The notes: generated by a model not told the origin, from the sequence alone. A stretch of DNA of 64,000 bases from Scleromitrula shiraiana (GCA_028455995.1 JABELC010000008.1:1852001-1916000), one strand, 5' to 3'; counted from the first letter of the stretch, positions 38,368 to 50,757 are shown. Numbers and translations are program-made.

Positions 38368-41191
38368 ATGGCTGATTATGATAGAGGTGAGAGAGGTCCG
38401 CCTAGAGGGAGAGGTGGTTATGGGAATAATAGAAAGAGGAGATATAGAGGTATGTTGATTTCTTTTTTATTAAATTCAAAGAATGATGGGTTGAATTGGA
38501 TCAAATGGATTGGAAACTCAATTGGTTTTTGATTGCGCAAACTACCAACCTCAGCTCAATTACCCTATCCTCTCTATTCATTTACTAACAACCCCCCCCA
38601 AAAAATAGACGAAGAAGACTACGATCGCCGACCTCAACGCCGCCGCTACGAAGAACCCCTCCCCATTAAACTCCGTAAACAACTCCTCTCCATCGCCGAA
38701 TCTCCCCTAAAACGCGTCGAAGAAGAAGTCTTCTCCATCGCGCGCACGGTAGTCGACCACTACGAGGACGTCGAATTGCGCACCGGCTTCTACGAGCTCA
38801 CGCTGCAGTTAGTCGTCGAACAGCCGTTCAAGACGCCGTTTGTGGCGGCCGTCGTCATGGTTATTAATACGTTGAAGGGGGAGATGGTGGGGGAGTTGTT
38901 GGCGTTGGCCGCGGAGAAGTTGCAGAACAATATTGGGATGGGCGATTGGAGGGTGGTCAAGTTGTTGATGAAGTTTTTGGGGAGTTTGCAGGGGGTTTTG
39001 GAAGGAGAGGGGGTTTTTAGTGTTTTGCAAGATTTTTTGACCAAGGCGTTGGATTTGCAGACGGAGAATAATGAGGAGGTGAGTTTCTGCTGTTGTTTCT
39101 TTGGGGTTGAAAAGTGAGTAAGTTTGGTGCGAGGAGAGATTTCTAACTTTTTTGCTTTTAGACTATCGGTCCTGAACTCGTTAAGATTATCCTTCTTACT
39201 ATTCCTTATGTTATGGCATCTTCTGCAACAGATGCTCATGAGAAGGCTGCTAGTATGATTGAAAATACCGATATTATTGCTTCGGAACCACATGTCTTAC
39301 AGGCATTGGTAGATCCATATCCAGGAAATGGAAAGGAAGAAGCTGTTGCTTCAACTGGTGTTTTGAGCCTTTTACAAAAACAATTACAGGCTGAATCTGC
39401 CAATGGATGGGAACTGTTTTGTTTACCAAGACCCTGGAAAATGATCGAACCGGAACAACAGGAAGCTTTGGCTACAGCTCCTAAACATGTCTTACCTTCA
39501 ATTACACTTCCTGAAGTTGTTATTGCTGGACCAAGACCTTTGTTCCCGGAACTTTATTTTTCGGTTTATGCTAATCAGGATGTTGAGACTGTACCACCCA
39601 TTACGGATATCTCATCGTGTTTATTGAGGGATGCTTTGGTTGATACTATCAATATTCTCGATTACAACCGAAATGCAACGGCTAAGTTTTTGATCGATAT
39701 CGATTGTTACTTTGCTCCTGATACATTCGTTAAGAGAGCTACACCTTTCGATAGATTACGCGATGTTGAAGGTGATAGATCGACATGGAAACCTGAGGAT
39801 GTTGCTGTTGATGCGGTTTTCTCCCAATTATTCCAACTTCCAGTTCCAGAGCATAAACTCGTGTATTATCATGCCGTGTTGACGGAATCTTGCAAGATTG
39901 CTCCGGCTGCTATCGCACCTAGTTTGGGTCGTGCCATTCGTTTCTTATATCGAAATGTGGATTCTATGGATTTGGAATTGAGTTATCGATTCATGGATTG
40001 GTTTTCCCATCATTTGAGTAACTTTGGTTTCACTTGGAAGTGGACTGAATGGATTGATGATGTGGAACTTTCGAATTTGGATCCAAGGAAAGCTTTTATT
40101 ATTGGTGCGTTGGATAAGGAGATTCGTTTGAGTTTTGCTCAGAGAATTAAGGGGACCTTGCCTCCTCCTTATCAATCACTTATTCAGGATGAGAAAGAAA
40201 AGGATACTCCGGATTTTAAATTCACTGATCCAAGTAAGTTAATATCTAAATTGTGAAGATGAACTCATCTAATAAATACCCAGATCAACCATTCGCAACC
40301 GAAGGACAAGAAATCCTTGACCTCCTTCGTAAAAAGGCCCCCGAAGAAGAAATCCAACCAATAGTCGACAGAATCCACACCCTCGCCGTGGAAATGGCGC
40401 TCCCGGACCCACTCGTCCCCTCAACCGACGCCTACGTAACCTCAATCTGCTACATCGGGTCCAAATCCCTCTCTCACGTGCTCTCCTGCATCGAACGCTG
40501 CAAAGATCGTCTCCTAGCCATCGGCCCTATTTCCCCCGTCGCGCGTCGCCAGATCATCACGTCCGTAATGGAGTACTGGAAATTCCAGCCGGGGATTGGA
40601 GTTAATATTATAGATAAGTTGCTTAATTATACGATACTGAGTCCGCAGAGTGTAGTGGAGTGGGGGCTGGGCAGTCAGGCGAGGAGGTTGGGACGGGCGT
40701 TTGTGTATGAGATGGTTAATGCGACGGTGGGGAAGGTAGCAGGGAGGGTGAGGCAGGTGGAGCTTAGTACGCGGGTGAGGGGGTTGACGGAGGAGCAGAG
40801 GGGGATGGTGAGGGAGACGGTGAAGGTCGAGAGGGAGAGTATGAGGGGGTTGTTTACGGAGATGGAGGATTTTCTGGGGGGGTGGGCGGCCGGTAGTAAG
40901 TATCAGAGTATTGAGGGTGAGGAGGCCTTGAGTGAGGAAGAGGAAGGCATGGTGAGACAGTGGGGGGAGAGATGGCTAAGAGTTTTTAGGAGGAGGTATG
41001 CGGTTGAGGAGGCTTGGTTTGCGGAGGCTGGGAAGTGGGTTATGCCGGCTTTGGAGGAGGTTGCAGGGGATGCGGAGATTAAAATCGATGGTGGGGATGA
41101 GGAGGGGGTGATGAAGATTGATGGAGATGCGGCGGGTGCGGGTACGGGTGCGCTCGCTGGGGGTGGAGATGGGATGGAGGAGATCATGTAG
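38368..41191 (+). CDS. CBC1: Nuclear cap-binding complex large subunit (CBP80), 843 aa
   Basis: CBP80 binds capped RNA polymerase II transcripts together with the small subunit CBP20 and guides splicing, export and decay. Exons are 38368-38449, 38609-39078, 39162-40233 and 40284-41191. The first exon encodes an Arg/Gly-rich basic start (RGPPRGRGGYGNNRKRRYR), a likely nuclear signal. A MIF4G-like helical domain follows (about residues 45-250). The middle and C-terminal MIF4G-like domains carry family motifs such as FLPRPWKMIEPE-type sequence near residue 290 and SKSLSHVLSCIERCKDRL near residue 630. The last 50 residues are Gly, Ala and Asp rich. Codon choice is uneven: exon 3 prefers T and A endings, while exons 2 and 4 each shift from C endings to G endings. 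All introns are 50-160 nt with GTATGT, GTGAGT or GTAAGT donors. Confidence 0.95.
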
Positions 41192-41514
41192 AGATAGATT
41201 CAAACTGGACGGGATAGGGTAGTAGGTAGATAGATCATCAGATATGCACTGGCATCCATCCATCTATGAATGAGATTTACGTGGAGGAAGGAAATAGAAG
41301 ATGCATGGACTACTATGCACTGTAGAATAAATAAACATGGAGGGGGGGGGGGGCCTTTATTTCATTTGCAATTTGCATGCAACGTTTCAATTTTCGCATT
41401 CTACCTTCCTTATCTTACCTTACCTTACCTTACCTTGTCGTCTTATTGGAATTTCAATCTTTATTCTTGGCTCTTTTTATATGACTCTTTTTTTCTCTTC
41501 CTCTCTTCCTCTTT

Positions 41515-41604
41515 TCCTCTCTCCCTCTCTCCCTCTCTCCCTCTCTCCCTCTCTCCCTCTCTCCCTCTCTCCCTCTTTTCAATCAATCAATCAATCAATC
41601 AATT

Positions 41605-41668
<64 letters not shown>
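41515..41668. repeat. CTCTCCCT (8 bp) array followed by CAAT array
   Basis: Seven or so octanucleotide units pass through CTTTT directly into more than twenty CAAT tetranucleotides. The reading frames over the junction are Ser/Leu/Pro then Ile/Asn/Gln repeats and are not genes. Confidence 0.9.
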
Positions 41669-41723
41669 TTCCCACTTTTTAGTTTTTGATTTTCTCTTGC
41701 TTGTTTATTTATGTCATGCCAAT

Positions 41724-41790
41724 GTATGCTATGCTATGCTATGCTATGCTATGCTATGCTATGCTATGCGATGGGATGGGATGGGATGGG
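41724..41790. repeat. TATGC then GGGAT pentanucleotide arrays
   Basis: Nine or so TATGC units switch to ATGGG units without a gap. TATGC-like units (ATAGC on this strand) also occur at about 37230-37255. Confidence 0.85.
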
Positions 41791-43204
41791 ATGGAGTATA
41801 CAATAACAATAATCATGATAAAAATCATAACCATAATCACAATCATAACCATCGTTAAAATAAAAGTAATAATAATAATAACAATCATTTAATCAATCCC
41901 ATTACCAATAACCACATCTAGACTACTAGTAGAGTATCTAGTGACAAAAAGAAAAGAAGTTGAACGAAAAGGAAAAGGAAAGAAATAATCTCACACATAG
42001 ATAGAATAAATCTATCTAAATGCAATAACATAATTTGTGATACTAGTAGATAGTATATAGTAAACAGTAAATAATAAATAATAAATAAAATATATTAGCA
42101 CCCCCGGGCCTTTACTACTACTATTCAACGCCAATCTTATCTTATGAATAAAGGACTATATAGGATAGGATACGATATAATAGATACGATACGATATAGT
42201 ACAACATCTCACGACTACCACACCCACCCGAAAACTCTCTCTCTAGATTGACTTATTTATTAATTAACTACTAATAAAATGAATAAGATACCATCTATAT
42301 GATATAACACATAAATATAAATATAAATATAAAATTTATTTTTCTATTCATTTCGTTGTCATTTACATATGTAACTTATTTCATTACATTTCTCATTTCA
42401 TTTCATTTCATTCAATCTTCTAATCCAATCATTGATGTGTTTATTCATTCATTCATTTATTTGTTTAACCCTTCCTCCCATCCTGTCTTTAGTTATTGAT
42501 CGATCAATCAATCCATCGATCAATCCATCTATCTATCTATCCCATCCTATCACTACTCTCTTTGATTTTCCAACCCCTCTACCTCTCTTCCCTTGTTCCC
42601 TTCCCCCCTCCTTCCCAGAATCCCCCTTTCAATTCCAATCCAAGAAAAGAGAAAGAGAACCAAGGAGGAAAAGAAAAGAAAAGAAGAAAAGAAGAAAAGA
42701 AAGTCAGAGTTAAGAAACCACCAAACAAACAAATCACATGATAAATTAAACCCTCGTCCTTCCATCTCCCCCATACATCAATCCCCCATCTCCAAACCCA
42801 CAATCGAGATGTATGAAATATTTTCTTTTTCTTTCCCTTCTCTCTTATAGCTTATTTGATCTGTTCTTACAACCTATCTAAGCAAGAAGCCAATGATCAG
42901 TCAGGGAAAAACAGGGAGTGGAGGCAGACATGCGGGTAGGTAGTTAGATGGACAGACAAGCTATGCTATAATAAAAGTAGGGGAGAAAAGAACAGAAAGT
43001 AGCTATCATACGAATGATTGATAGATAGATAAAGGGGTGAACAGGTAGGGGAATGTAAAAGAAAATTCTTATATTTGTTTGATTCCTCCTTAGGAAGTTG
43101 AAGTAGGAGAGAGAAGAAAGTAAAGAGGTAGAAGAAAAAGAGAGATGCAGCAAGCAGGATGAATTGAAATGGAATGAAACAGGATAGAACAGAGGATAGG
43201 GAAA

Positions 43205-44754
43205 CTACTTTTGTTGAGGAGGGGCATTAGCAAAGGTGACACCCTTTGAGATATTGCCCTTAAGACCCTCCAAACAAGCTTTAAGGAGGGTCTTTTCATC
43301 ATCGTTGATGTTGGAGAGTGGGTTGATTGCTTTGGCAGCACCATTTTTCTATCAAATTGTTAGCACTGTATTCATGTTATGAATGGACTAATTGTGAAAC
43401 TTACGCCGAGTTCAACTGGGACGGAGAAGAAATCAAGTCCAGTTTCCTTCGCAATAGCATCACCACCTGGAACACCAGAGAGGTAGATGAAAGTTGGCTC
43501 AACAATTCCAGTTTCACCGCTAAGGGCCTTGAGGACTTTCTCTGCGAAACTATACCACTGTTAATATGACTCTATGACAACTCAATTAACAATAACATAC
43601 CGGAATCCAGCATAAGCCATAGAAAGGGTAGCGGAACCAAGACCATCCTTAGCCTTAACAACCTCATCACCACCAAATTGAACTCTCTTGACCAAATCTG
43701 CCAATTTCTCCGAAGGAATAGTAACAGAAGGCTTAGCCTGACTGAAAAGAGGAACGATAGTTTCACCAGAGTGACCACCAATAACTGGGATAGTCAATTC
43801 TTGAGGATTGGCCTTTCCAACAATCTCAGCGACGAAAGTCTCAGCTCTTACAACATCAAGGGTGGTAACACCGAAAAGACGTTGAGCATCGAAGACTCCC
43901 TTGGACTTAAGGACCTCAGCGGCAATTGGGACGGTGGAGTTGACCGGGTTGGAAATGATGAGGATGTAGGCTTTTGGTGCTACTTCGGCAATGACTTCGA
44001 TGAGTCCTTTGACGATACCGGCGTTGATGTTGAAGAGATCATCACGGGTCATTCCTGGTTTGCCTAGATTTCTCTTGTGTTAGATTTATCAATCTAAATT
44101 GAATGCCCATCCTTGTCATGATTGTAGTACTACGACCACTGTTGTCAAAGGAGGGGGTGAAACATACGAGGAATTCCAGCTGGAATAACAATCAAATCAG
44201 CGTCCTTGAAAGCAAGCTTTGCTCCATCATCCTTTGGCAAGTATCCGGTGATTTTCTATTCATCCGTATCAGTATATAATATACCCATAACCCAGCCCAC
44301 CCATCATCTCATCCCCCTACAGAATCTTCCTCCCTCCCAATCCCGTAAGTATACCCCTCAATCAAACAAACAGATATGAAAAAGAATACATACAGCCGGA
44401 CTCGAGATATGCGAAAGATCAGCCGCAACACCAGGAGTATTAACGACATCATAAAGGGCCAATTCGGTGATCAAAGGAGAGGTCTTGAGGAGAAGTGACA
44501 ATGGCTATGGTTGCACAAGATATCGAATTAGCATATATATGAGATTAACCATTTTCTCATTCCATCTATTCATCCATGCAAGCAAGTACTTTATCCATTC
44601 GATCATGAGAAAGAGGGGGTAGTACGAACCTGTCCAATTCCTCCGGAAGCACCAGCGACGACTATGATTCAAACGATGAACTGATTAGCTTTTTATCCTC
44701 TTCTTTTCTCTTTTCTTTTCTGCAGAGTATATATATACCGGCTTTGAATCCCAT
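43205..44754 (-). CDS. NAD-dependent malate dehydrogenase without presequence, 332 aa
   Basis: The enzyme interconverts malate and oxaloacetate with NAD. Minus-strand exons are 44754-44739, 44661-44630, 44504-44394, 44255-44168, 44063-43601, 43549-43405 and 43348-43205. The first two exons are only 16 and 32 nt. The protein begins MGFKAVVAGASGGIGQP, so the NAD-binding Gly loop starts at residue 9 and no mitochondrial presequence is present. Substrate-binding and catalytic motifs follow: IPRKPGMTRDDLF, SNPVNST, GVTTLDVVRAETF and the catalytic His in IGGHSGET. The family is the bacterial/mitochondrial type, which in fungi also includes the cytosolic and peroxisomal isozymes. The C-terminus is PPQQK, not a recognisable peroxisomal PTS1. 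I infer a cytosolic enzyme. An alternative upstream first exon carrying a presequence cannot be fully excluded. Confidence 0.93.
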
Positions 44755-46435
44755 TTTGATATGTGTTTGTGGTTTTGTTTTGGTAGGATAGATGGATGGA
44801 TATGTTTGTTTTGTTTTGTAGTTCTTAAAGAGTCGATTTTTCTATCAAGGTCGAGGTCAGTATGTAAATCTAATCAAGTCAAACGAATAACAGTCTTCAT
44901 TTTTATCCGTTCAGCCCACAGGTAGCTCAAATCAGCTTATACCCCGCACCCTGGTGCACACTGCACACACCCCCTTCCCTCTCTCAGTATCCTCATCTCA
45001 TCCATCAACAAATGAATTAATCATGAAATTAAAATAAATCGTATACATACCTAGATAAATATCAATTATTCAAATGCCAGAGATGAAGTTCAGTGAGTCG
45101 TAATAGTTAGTATGTAAAGAAAAAGAAAAGAAAAAAAAAATCAGAAAGAAAGAAAGATGAAAAGTCGGCGGTCAGCAGCTCTTTTGTTGATTCTTGGAGG
45201 GGTAAATAGTGATTTCAAAACACTGGCTTCCTATTCATTCATTCATTCTTCCATTCCTCAACGAACCAAACAACGACTATCCGGAGCTCTCTGTGCTTCA
45301 CTTGCGTGGGTAGGTATGACCTTGGCTTGTTCTTGGGGAGCTTTTATTGGCTGGGCAAAGGGGATCTGGGCTTACCTACCGTGCGGTTATGGGTTGGATA
45401 GATGGATATATGGATGTATGTGGGTGATATGATACGATGGGAGCTTTTGTGGTGTTTGAGTTTGAGTGGAGATGACAGTAATGAAGCGAGGAGTACAGCA
45501 GAAGGAAGAAGACAAGATGTATGATTATATTTAAAGCTACTTGGGTAAGATAGTATATCTAGTTACATATATATAGATATATATACATATATATATATAC
45601 GCGATTTACATATAGATATCTAGACTACGAATATCTAACGAATGACCGAGGTAATTTCCACCTTACCTTACCTTAGGAACTCTAGAGTATGAGTAAAGGA
45701 TCGGGATTCTGCGGATAACGCTTGGATATTCTATTTCTATTTCATATATACAGTATGTACTATGTACTATGTACCACGTACTATGTAGCTTGTGAAAATG
45801 ATGAAAAGTTATCGAGAACTCCCGGTTGCATCATATACATTCATTCATAGGGTCCACGGGTAAAAGTAGCAAGGTACAGACAGACTCTGGACATAGTAGA
45901 GTAGCTATCATATGCTATTCACATGTCTACTTCTACTTTTACTACCTTAAGGGTATTCCCTTTCCCGTTTTTAAATCTCCCTGTCGAGTTATATCTAGTT
46001 CTAGTCCCTTAAACGTCTACCGGCTTGTATACTTCACTTACGAGTGCATAATAGCTAGATCAATTAGTTTCTGTAGTCCGTACATTTCCGATAGATAGCA
46101 TTTCAATCAGATTCAGTATCACAATATGAAAATCTAATCGCATCTACAGGGTAGATTTCTCACTCAAACCTAATATCATATCATAATACACATGAGATCA
46201 ATATTCTTTCTTTCTCATTGACTTTCGATTACTAGTCTCTAATATAATTCAAAAGCCCAGAGCCAGAAATTATGGACAAGATGTGTTATTTCTCAAACAC
46301 AAATCTCCCCCCTTTAGACCAGAGCAGACCAGACCTTTAACCCAGCCAAGCAACTAAAAAAAGAAGAGAAATCAATCGACTTCCCCCTCTCCCCTTTCAT
46401 TCATCCATCCATCTCAAACCATCAAGAGACTTTGC
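44755..46435. other. Upstream region of malate dehydrogenase and 3' flank of eL28
   Basis: Both genes lie on the minus strand. I see no coding exon. The first few hundred bases upstream of 44754 contain AAAGAAAGAAAG and simple T-rich tracts. The stretch 45500-46250 is AT-rich with TATATA blocks. The last 170 bases before the eL28 stop are C-rich on the plus strand. An open frame at 45157-45432 has no domain and crosses repeat sequence. Confidence 0.45.
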
Positions 46436-47450
46436 TTATTCTTCCTTCTCGGCAGCGGCCTTCTTGGCCTTGGATCCTCTAAGTTTTGGGGATGGGGCAT
46501 CTTTCTTGGGAGTTTGAGATTCAAGGATAGCGGAGGTACGGGAGACGGCTGCGGCACGGAGATCGGCTCTGTATGAGTTCTTGGCGACGGTCTTTGCGAC
46601 ACCTGCGTAGGTCCTATTTTTCAGTGGATTAGTTTTGTGTATTTTTAGATATATATGAATATATCCATATAAAATTCGTTTTCGACGTTGAAAAGGTATG
46701 AGAATAACAATGCGATGGAGAATAGGAAAGGTGAAAACCTACTTTCTGGCAGACTTGTTCTTTCCGAAGGTGGTCTTGTGGTAGCTGGTAGCTGGGGATT
46801 GAGTGGCAGAGATCTTCTTGGTGATCAATTGAACACCTCCCTTCTCAGCGGGGATGACACCAGCGGCCTATATCCATCGCAAACAGATCAGTATTCGTAT
46901 CCAAATCCATATATGCCTCCCCATATTGCGTCAACTGATATGTTCATTCCATTCCGTCCATAATTTCATCCCAACGAGCCATATCAGGGAGTAATATCGA
47001 GAAATTTGTTGCGTACCTTGTCGTTAACGAAACCAGCATACTATAAACCACCAATTAGCCAATATTCCCATATAAACCCCCTCGAACCCTATCTTCCAAT
47101 GCGGATTTCCATAATATCATACCTTTCGGGAGTGTAAGTTGGTCAAGTTAAGAGGATCTTTAGAGAATTGAACTCCACCACTGGTTGTGCGCTTAACCAA
47201 GAAAGCACTCTGGTTACCTATTCCACACCCAAAGTCCCAAAATCAGCAATCCATTCATAATATCACATCAAAACACATATCCAATGCAATTCCAATACCC
47301 CATCCTATCCAATCCAGCCGTAATCTCCAGCTCTCCCTCCGTCGTTCCTTTCCCCGCCCTAATAACAAGACAAGCAAAACAGGTAAAGAAAAACATACGA
47401 GTAACCTCCCAGATCAAATCAGCAGAGACATAAGGAGAAAGATGAGACAT
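46436..47450 (-). CDS. 60S ribosomal protein eL28 (L28e), 157 aa
   Basis: This is a component of the large cytosolic ribosomal subunit. Exons on the minus strand are 47450-47399, 47217-47123, 47040-47017, 46867-46743 and 46613-46436. The sequence starts MSHLSPYVSADLIWEVTR and continues NQSAFLVKR, the family signature. It then carries FSKDPLNLTNLHSRKYAGFVNDK, SYHKTTFGKN and a basic Ala-rich tail ending EKEE. Exon 3 is a 24-nt micro-exon (YAGFVNDK). The length fits the family. Baker's yeast lacks this protein, while most filamentous fungi keep it. Codon use shows the C-ending bias of a highly expressed gene. The gene is divergent from the UPF0357 gene 880 bases away. Confidence 0.95.
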
Positions 47451-48329
47451 CTTGACGAATATTATTTCCGGTACGGGGGGTAGTAGTCGAAAAGTCGAAA
47501 GATTTGCTGAATTGTCGATGGTCGAGTTATTTTGGAAATCTTCAATTTCTTCAAGATCTTTCCTTCTCAGCAACTAGAACTAAATCGCAAAATGTTCGCT
47601 GGATTTGTGCGTCCAATCACATGCGGATTCGCTTATTGTTGATTTATGCCAGGGATGAGTCCATGCGCCCGCTTTACGTGTGGACTTGTATTTAAGGCAT
47701 GAACAATAAATATGTTGGAATTCGTCATGCATGAATCCTTCTGGGCTGAAGAGTCGCAAAAGTCGTCGCCTTGCCGCAAACATCCACCAAATTCATCATC
47801 GGATGCTGCGGGTTGTAAAATGTGTTGATCTTCCAAATGCGAGGGTATCGCCATATTCAAATGCAAATCTTTTCTTCTTCAAACTCTCGACAATAAATAA
47901 TTATTTATTTTATTGATCAAATTTAGGGATTTCCTTTTCTTTTCTTTTTCTCTATTCAAGGCTTCTTTCGTGAGAGATTTGTTGCTTGGGTTGGTTCATC
48001 TTTCTCTTATCTCTTTGATCAGGTCTCATTTCTTGCGCGACGATAAGTTCGCTCACTTATTCACCTATTTATACATTTACCTATTCATTTGTTTCATTTG
48101 TTTGATTGCTTTTTCATTTCACATTCGAAGTATCGAGGGAGAGGGAATAAGAAAGTCTTCAAAAAGAAAAAAGGAAGAAGACAAGTTAGAAAGCAATCCT
48201 ACTACCGATCGCACATTGTCGCAGAGGAGCTCGTTCGAGAAAGGAAGAAACAAGCCCAGCGATAGTAGCGCAACTGAGAAGCTTTAGAAGCAAGAACTCA
48301 GATCCTATAAATCAGCCACAATAGTCAAA
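47451..48329. promoter_or_regulatory. Shared divergent promoter region of eL28 and the UPF0357 gene
   Basis: The two start codons are 879 bases apart and point away from each other. The region has no coding exon. The frame at 47913-48287 opens with TTG, has no inner Met start of note and lies in the expected leader of the right-hand gene. Known ribosomal-protein promoter boxes could not be identified by eye. Confidence 0.4.
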
Positions 48330-48781
48330 ATGGCCTATCTACTCTATACAACCGTATTCGTCCTCCTGGTCCTCTCAACCAGTACGTCCACCTCTCTCCT
48401 CCTCTCCCCCATCTCCAACCCACTAACCCCCATCTAGCACTATTCCTAACCCGCCACATCTGGCTCCCTTACCTCACCTCCTCCTTCTCCCTCCCCTCTC
48501 TCCCCTTCACGCATTCCTACGCCCCTGTCCCCTCCAGCTTCCAGACCGACATCGAATCAGGCCTGCACTCCTCGAACTTCTCCCTCGCCGATAACTTCCT
48601 AGGCGAAGACTCCAGAGCCGGTCTGAGCGATGAGGGAAAGAGGGAAGTGCAGAAGATTATGAGGAAGAAGAAGTGCGGGTTTGATGAGGCGAGGAGGTTG
48701 TGGATGATGGAGAGGTTCAAGAGGGAGGGCATTGATGAGAGTGGGGTGCCGAGGGATCCGAAATTCGTTAGTTTTAGTTAG
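48330..48781 (+). CDS. UPF0357 family small membrane protein, 131 aa
   Basis: Exons are 48330-48381 and 48438-48781, joined by a 56-nt intron (donor GTACGT, acceptor CATCTAG). The first 25 residues are one hydrophobic segment (AYLLYTTVFVLLVLS), a signal anchor or single membrane span. The C-terminal half is conserved-looking and charged: FQTDIESGL, GEDSRAGLSDEGKREVQ, FDEARRLWMMERF and the ending DPKFVSFS. To my memory this pattern and length match UPF0357, whose yeast member is YCL012C; the function is unknown. The second exon shifts from C-ending to G-ending codons along its length. Confidence 0.8.
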
Positions 48782-49624
48782 GTTGTTATGGGAGTTGGGT
48801 TGGTTTGGGTTGCAAGGTAGGGAGAAGGAAGAGGAAAGGTGCGTAGCTGGTGATGGAGATACGAGAGGATGGATATGCAATGGACAGTTGCAGAATCCTA
48901 CCTGGAAGAACTCCCTGAAAAGAAGATCAAGAATCATAGAAGCACGAAATCAAGCTATGCCACCATCCACCGAGCAGATCGAGATGCACATCTTATATAC
49001 ACCACACCATATACCACCATCGTCTTCTTCAACACAACCTCCTCTCCATCTCCACATCCGCATCCACCAAAAACAACTTAGCTATTACAGCCCCCGGAAA
49101 GAAAGCAGCATCGTGTACAATACATTTCATATGTCAATTAATTTCCTATAACTAAGAATTTATCTTCAATAAATTATCTTCAATTCAGTTCAATATAAAC
49201 ATCCATACATGAATACATACACCTCCAATCTAAAAATATCTGCGTAAAAAAGAAATAAAATAAAATGTATTACAAGAAGGGTAATAAATGCTATGTATGT
49301 ATTAATTAACAAGGGATTTCTAGCCCTAAAAATAAAACCAAAAAGAGGGAAAGAAGAGAGAAGAAATTCGAGAGAACGCCATTTTATGCAATACCATTCC
49401 CCAATGGTAACATTTCATATCATCCGCCCGCCTACTATTAAACATCTTGTTGCTCATCTCTCATCGCGTCTCATCTCATCACCTATCATAGTATGATGGA
49501 AAATCCACCCAATATAATCCAATGGACAGAAATGAAGCATCCCTCAAAATAAAATGAAATGAAATGAACTGGGCTGGAATCCCAATACAGATCATCCTTC
49601 CATCCGTATCCATCCCCGACCACC
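48782..49624. other. Convergent spacer between the UPF0357 and sterol desaturase genes
   Basis: The plus strand is G-rich and C-poor up to about 48890 and C-rich and G-poor from about 48960. The change is sharp and matches the 3' flanks of two converging genes. No coding exon is supported; the open frame at 48732-49151 crosses the UPF0357 stop in another frame. Confidence 0.5.
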
Positions 49625-50757
49625 TTACTCATTCTTCTTACTCTCATAAACCCTATCATCCTCACCCTCCGCCTCCTTAACCAACCTCTCCATCTCCTTC
49701 ACCTGCCTATCCCACTCCTTCTGCCCCATCTTACTCTCCCTCCTGAAAAGCTCCTCATTTGGTTTCCTATAGCTGCCTCCCAGACGATCCCACAACGTCG
49801 TGTATTGTCCATAATTATAGTTAAAATAAAGATGATGCATCGTATGACAAGCAGCACCATTCAATATCGGGGAGTTGGCTACGTATTCGCCATCGTGGAT
49901 GAAGACGGTCCAGATCTGCACGAAGATGAAGAGAGCGAGATAGGCGAATTTTTGCAGCGGGAAAAGGAAGGGGAAGATGTGGTAGGGGAGCGATTGCATC
50001 CAGCCGTCTACGGGGTGGAATGCAATGGAGGCGTAGGGGGTAGGCATGATCCATTTGTGATGGGGTTTGTGTAGAGTCTTGTAGATGAGAGGATGGTGAA
50101 GACCGCGGTGGATAACATAGACCCAGAAATCGGTAAATAAAATGAAGAAGGGGAATTGGAAGTAATTGTACCAGGAGCCGGGGCCTTCAGAGGTGAGATC
50201 GTAGAGTTTGGAGTAGCCGCAGACTTCGGCGAGGAAGAAAGGCATGGTTAGGAGGGACATGATGGGCATGCTGGTGACGGCTTGTTTGATTTCTTGACGG
50301 ATTTGGTTTTTGAGAAATTTGGGGTGTTTGAACGTGGTTTTGTCGAAGATAAATATGTAGGATAGGGTGGATATTACGAAGTAGATTGCTGCTCCTGCGA
50401 TCCTGTTGGGAGATTGATTGTTAGTATTGTGAAGTTTGGATTTGCGGTTCGGGATCGAGGTAGGTTGTAGGGTGATATTGTATATATATCTTACCATGTA
50501 ATGAGAAATAGCGATACTGCTTGTCGGTATACATTGTCTCTATTCCATTCACTTGTATATGCGGCCTCTGTTGGTTGAAAGGTCAAGAAGGAATTCGAAG
50601 GATGATATTGCCAAGTTGATGCAGACTTCGGATCGAGGTATGTCGCATTTGTAAGTCCTACATTGATATCATTGTAGAGTGTAGGTTTGGCAGGTAAAAT
50701 TGCTGAATAGAGGTGATCGAAAAAGTAAGTATCGAAGAGTTCTAAGGTGATATCCAT
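49625..50757 (-). CDS. ERG3: Sterol C-5 desaturase (Erg3), 346 aa
   Basis: Erg3 introduces the C5-C6 double bond late in ergosterol synthesis, using iron, oxygen and cytochrome b5 in the ER membrane. Exons on the minus strand are 50757-50495 and 50402-49625, joined at a Trp codon through a 92-nt intron (donor GTAAGA). The di-iron histidine boxes are HRGLHH (about 186-191), HKPHHKW (199 onward) and HTMHH (274-278), followed by NYNYGQYTTLWDRLGGSYR. Hydrophobic spans lie at about 78-108 and 136-178. The C-terminal 50 residues are charged. Length and motif spacing fit the family. Many filamentous fungi have more than one ERG3 copy, so this may be one of several. The 2.7 kb upstream is shared with the divergent Tup1 gene. 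Confidence 0.95.

Larger units (their letters stand above)
41192..43204. other. Convergent spacer between CBP80 and malate dehydrogenase genes
   Basis: No coding exon is supported. The first 150 bases are G-rich on the plus strand. From about 41380 the strand becomes C/T-rich and carries several microsatellites. The middle (41900-42450) is AT-rich. A C-rich stretch lies at 42470-42800, and the last 300 bases before the malate dehydrogenase stop are G/A-rich. Confidence 0.5.

Noticed and set aside
38790..39293. 167-codon minus-strand frame over the CBP80 gene
   Set aside because: It overlaps well-supported CBP80 exons 2 and 3 and shows no domain.
41270..41689. 139-codon frame downstream of the CBP80 gene
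   Set aside because: It reads through CTCTCCCT and CAAT arrays and opens inside the CBP80 3' flank; simple-sequence peptide only.
47218..47398. Possible box C/D snoRNA in eL28 intron 1
   Set aside because: A TGATGTGA word and a CTGA word are present, but box C does not match the consensus and no terminal stem was found.
47913..48287. 124-codon frame in the eL28/UPF0357 spacer
   Set aside because: It opens with TTG, has no usable ATG and lies where the UPF0357 leader is expected.
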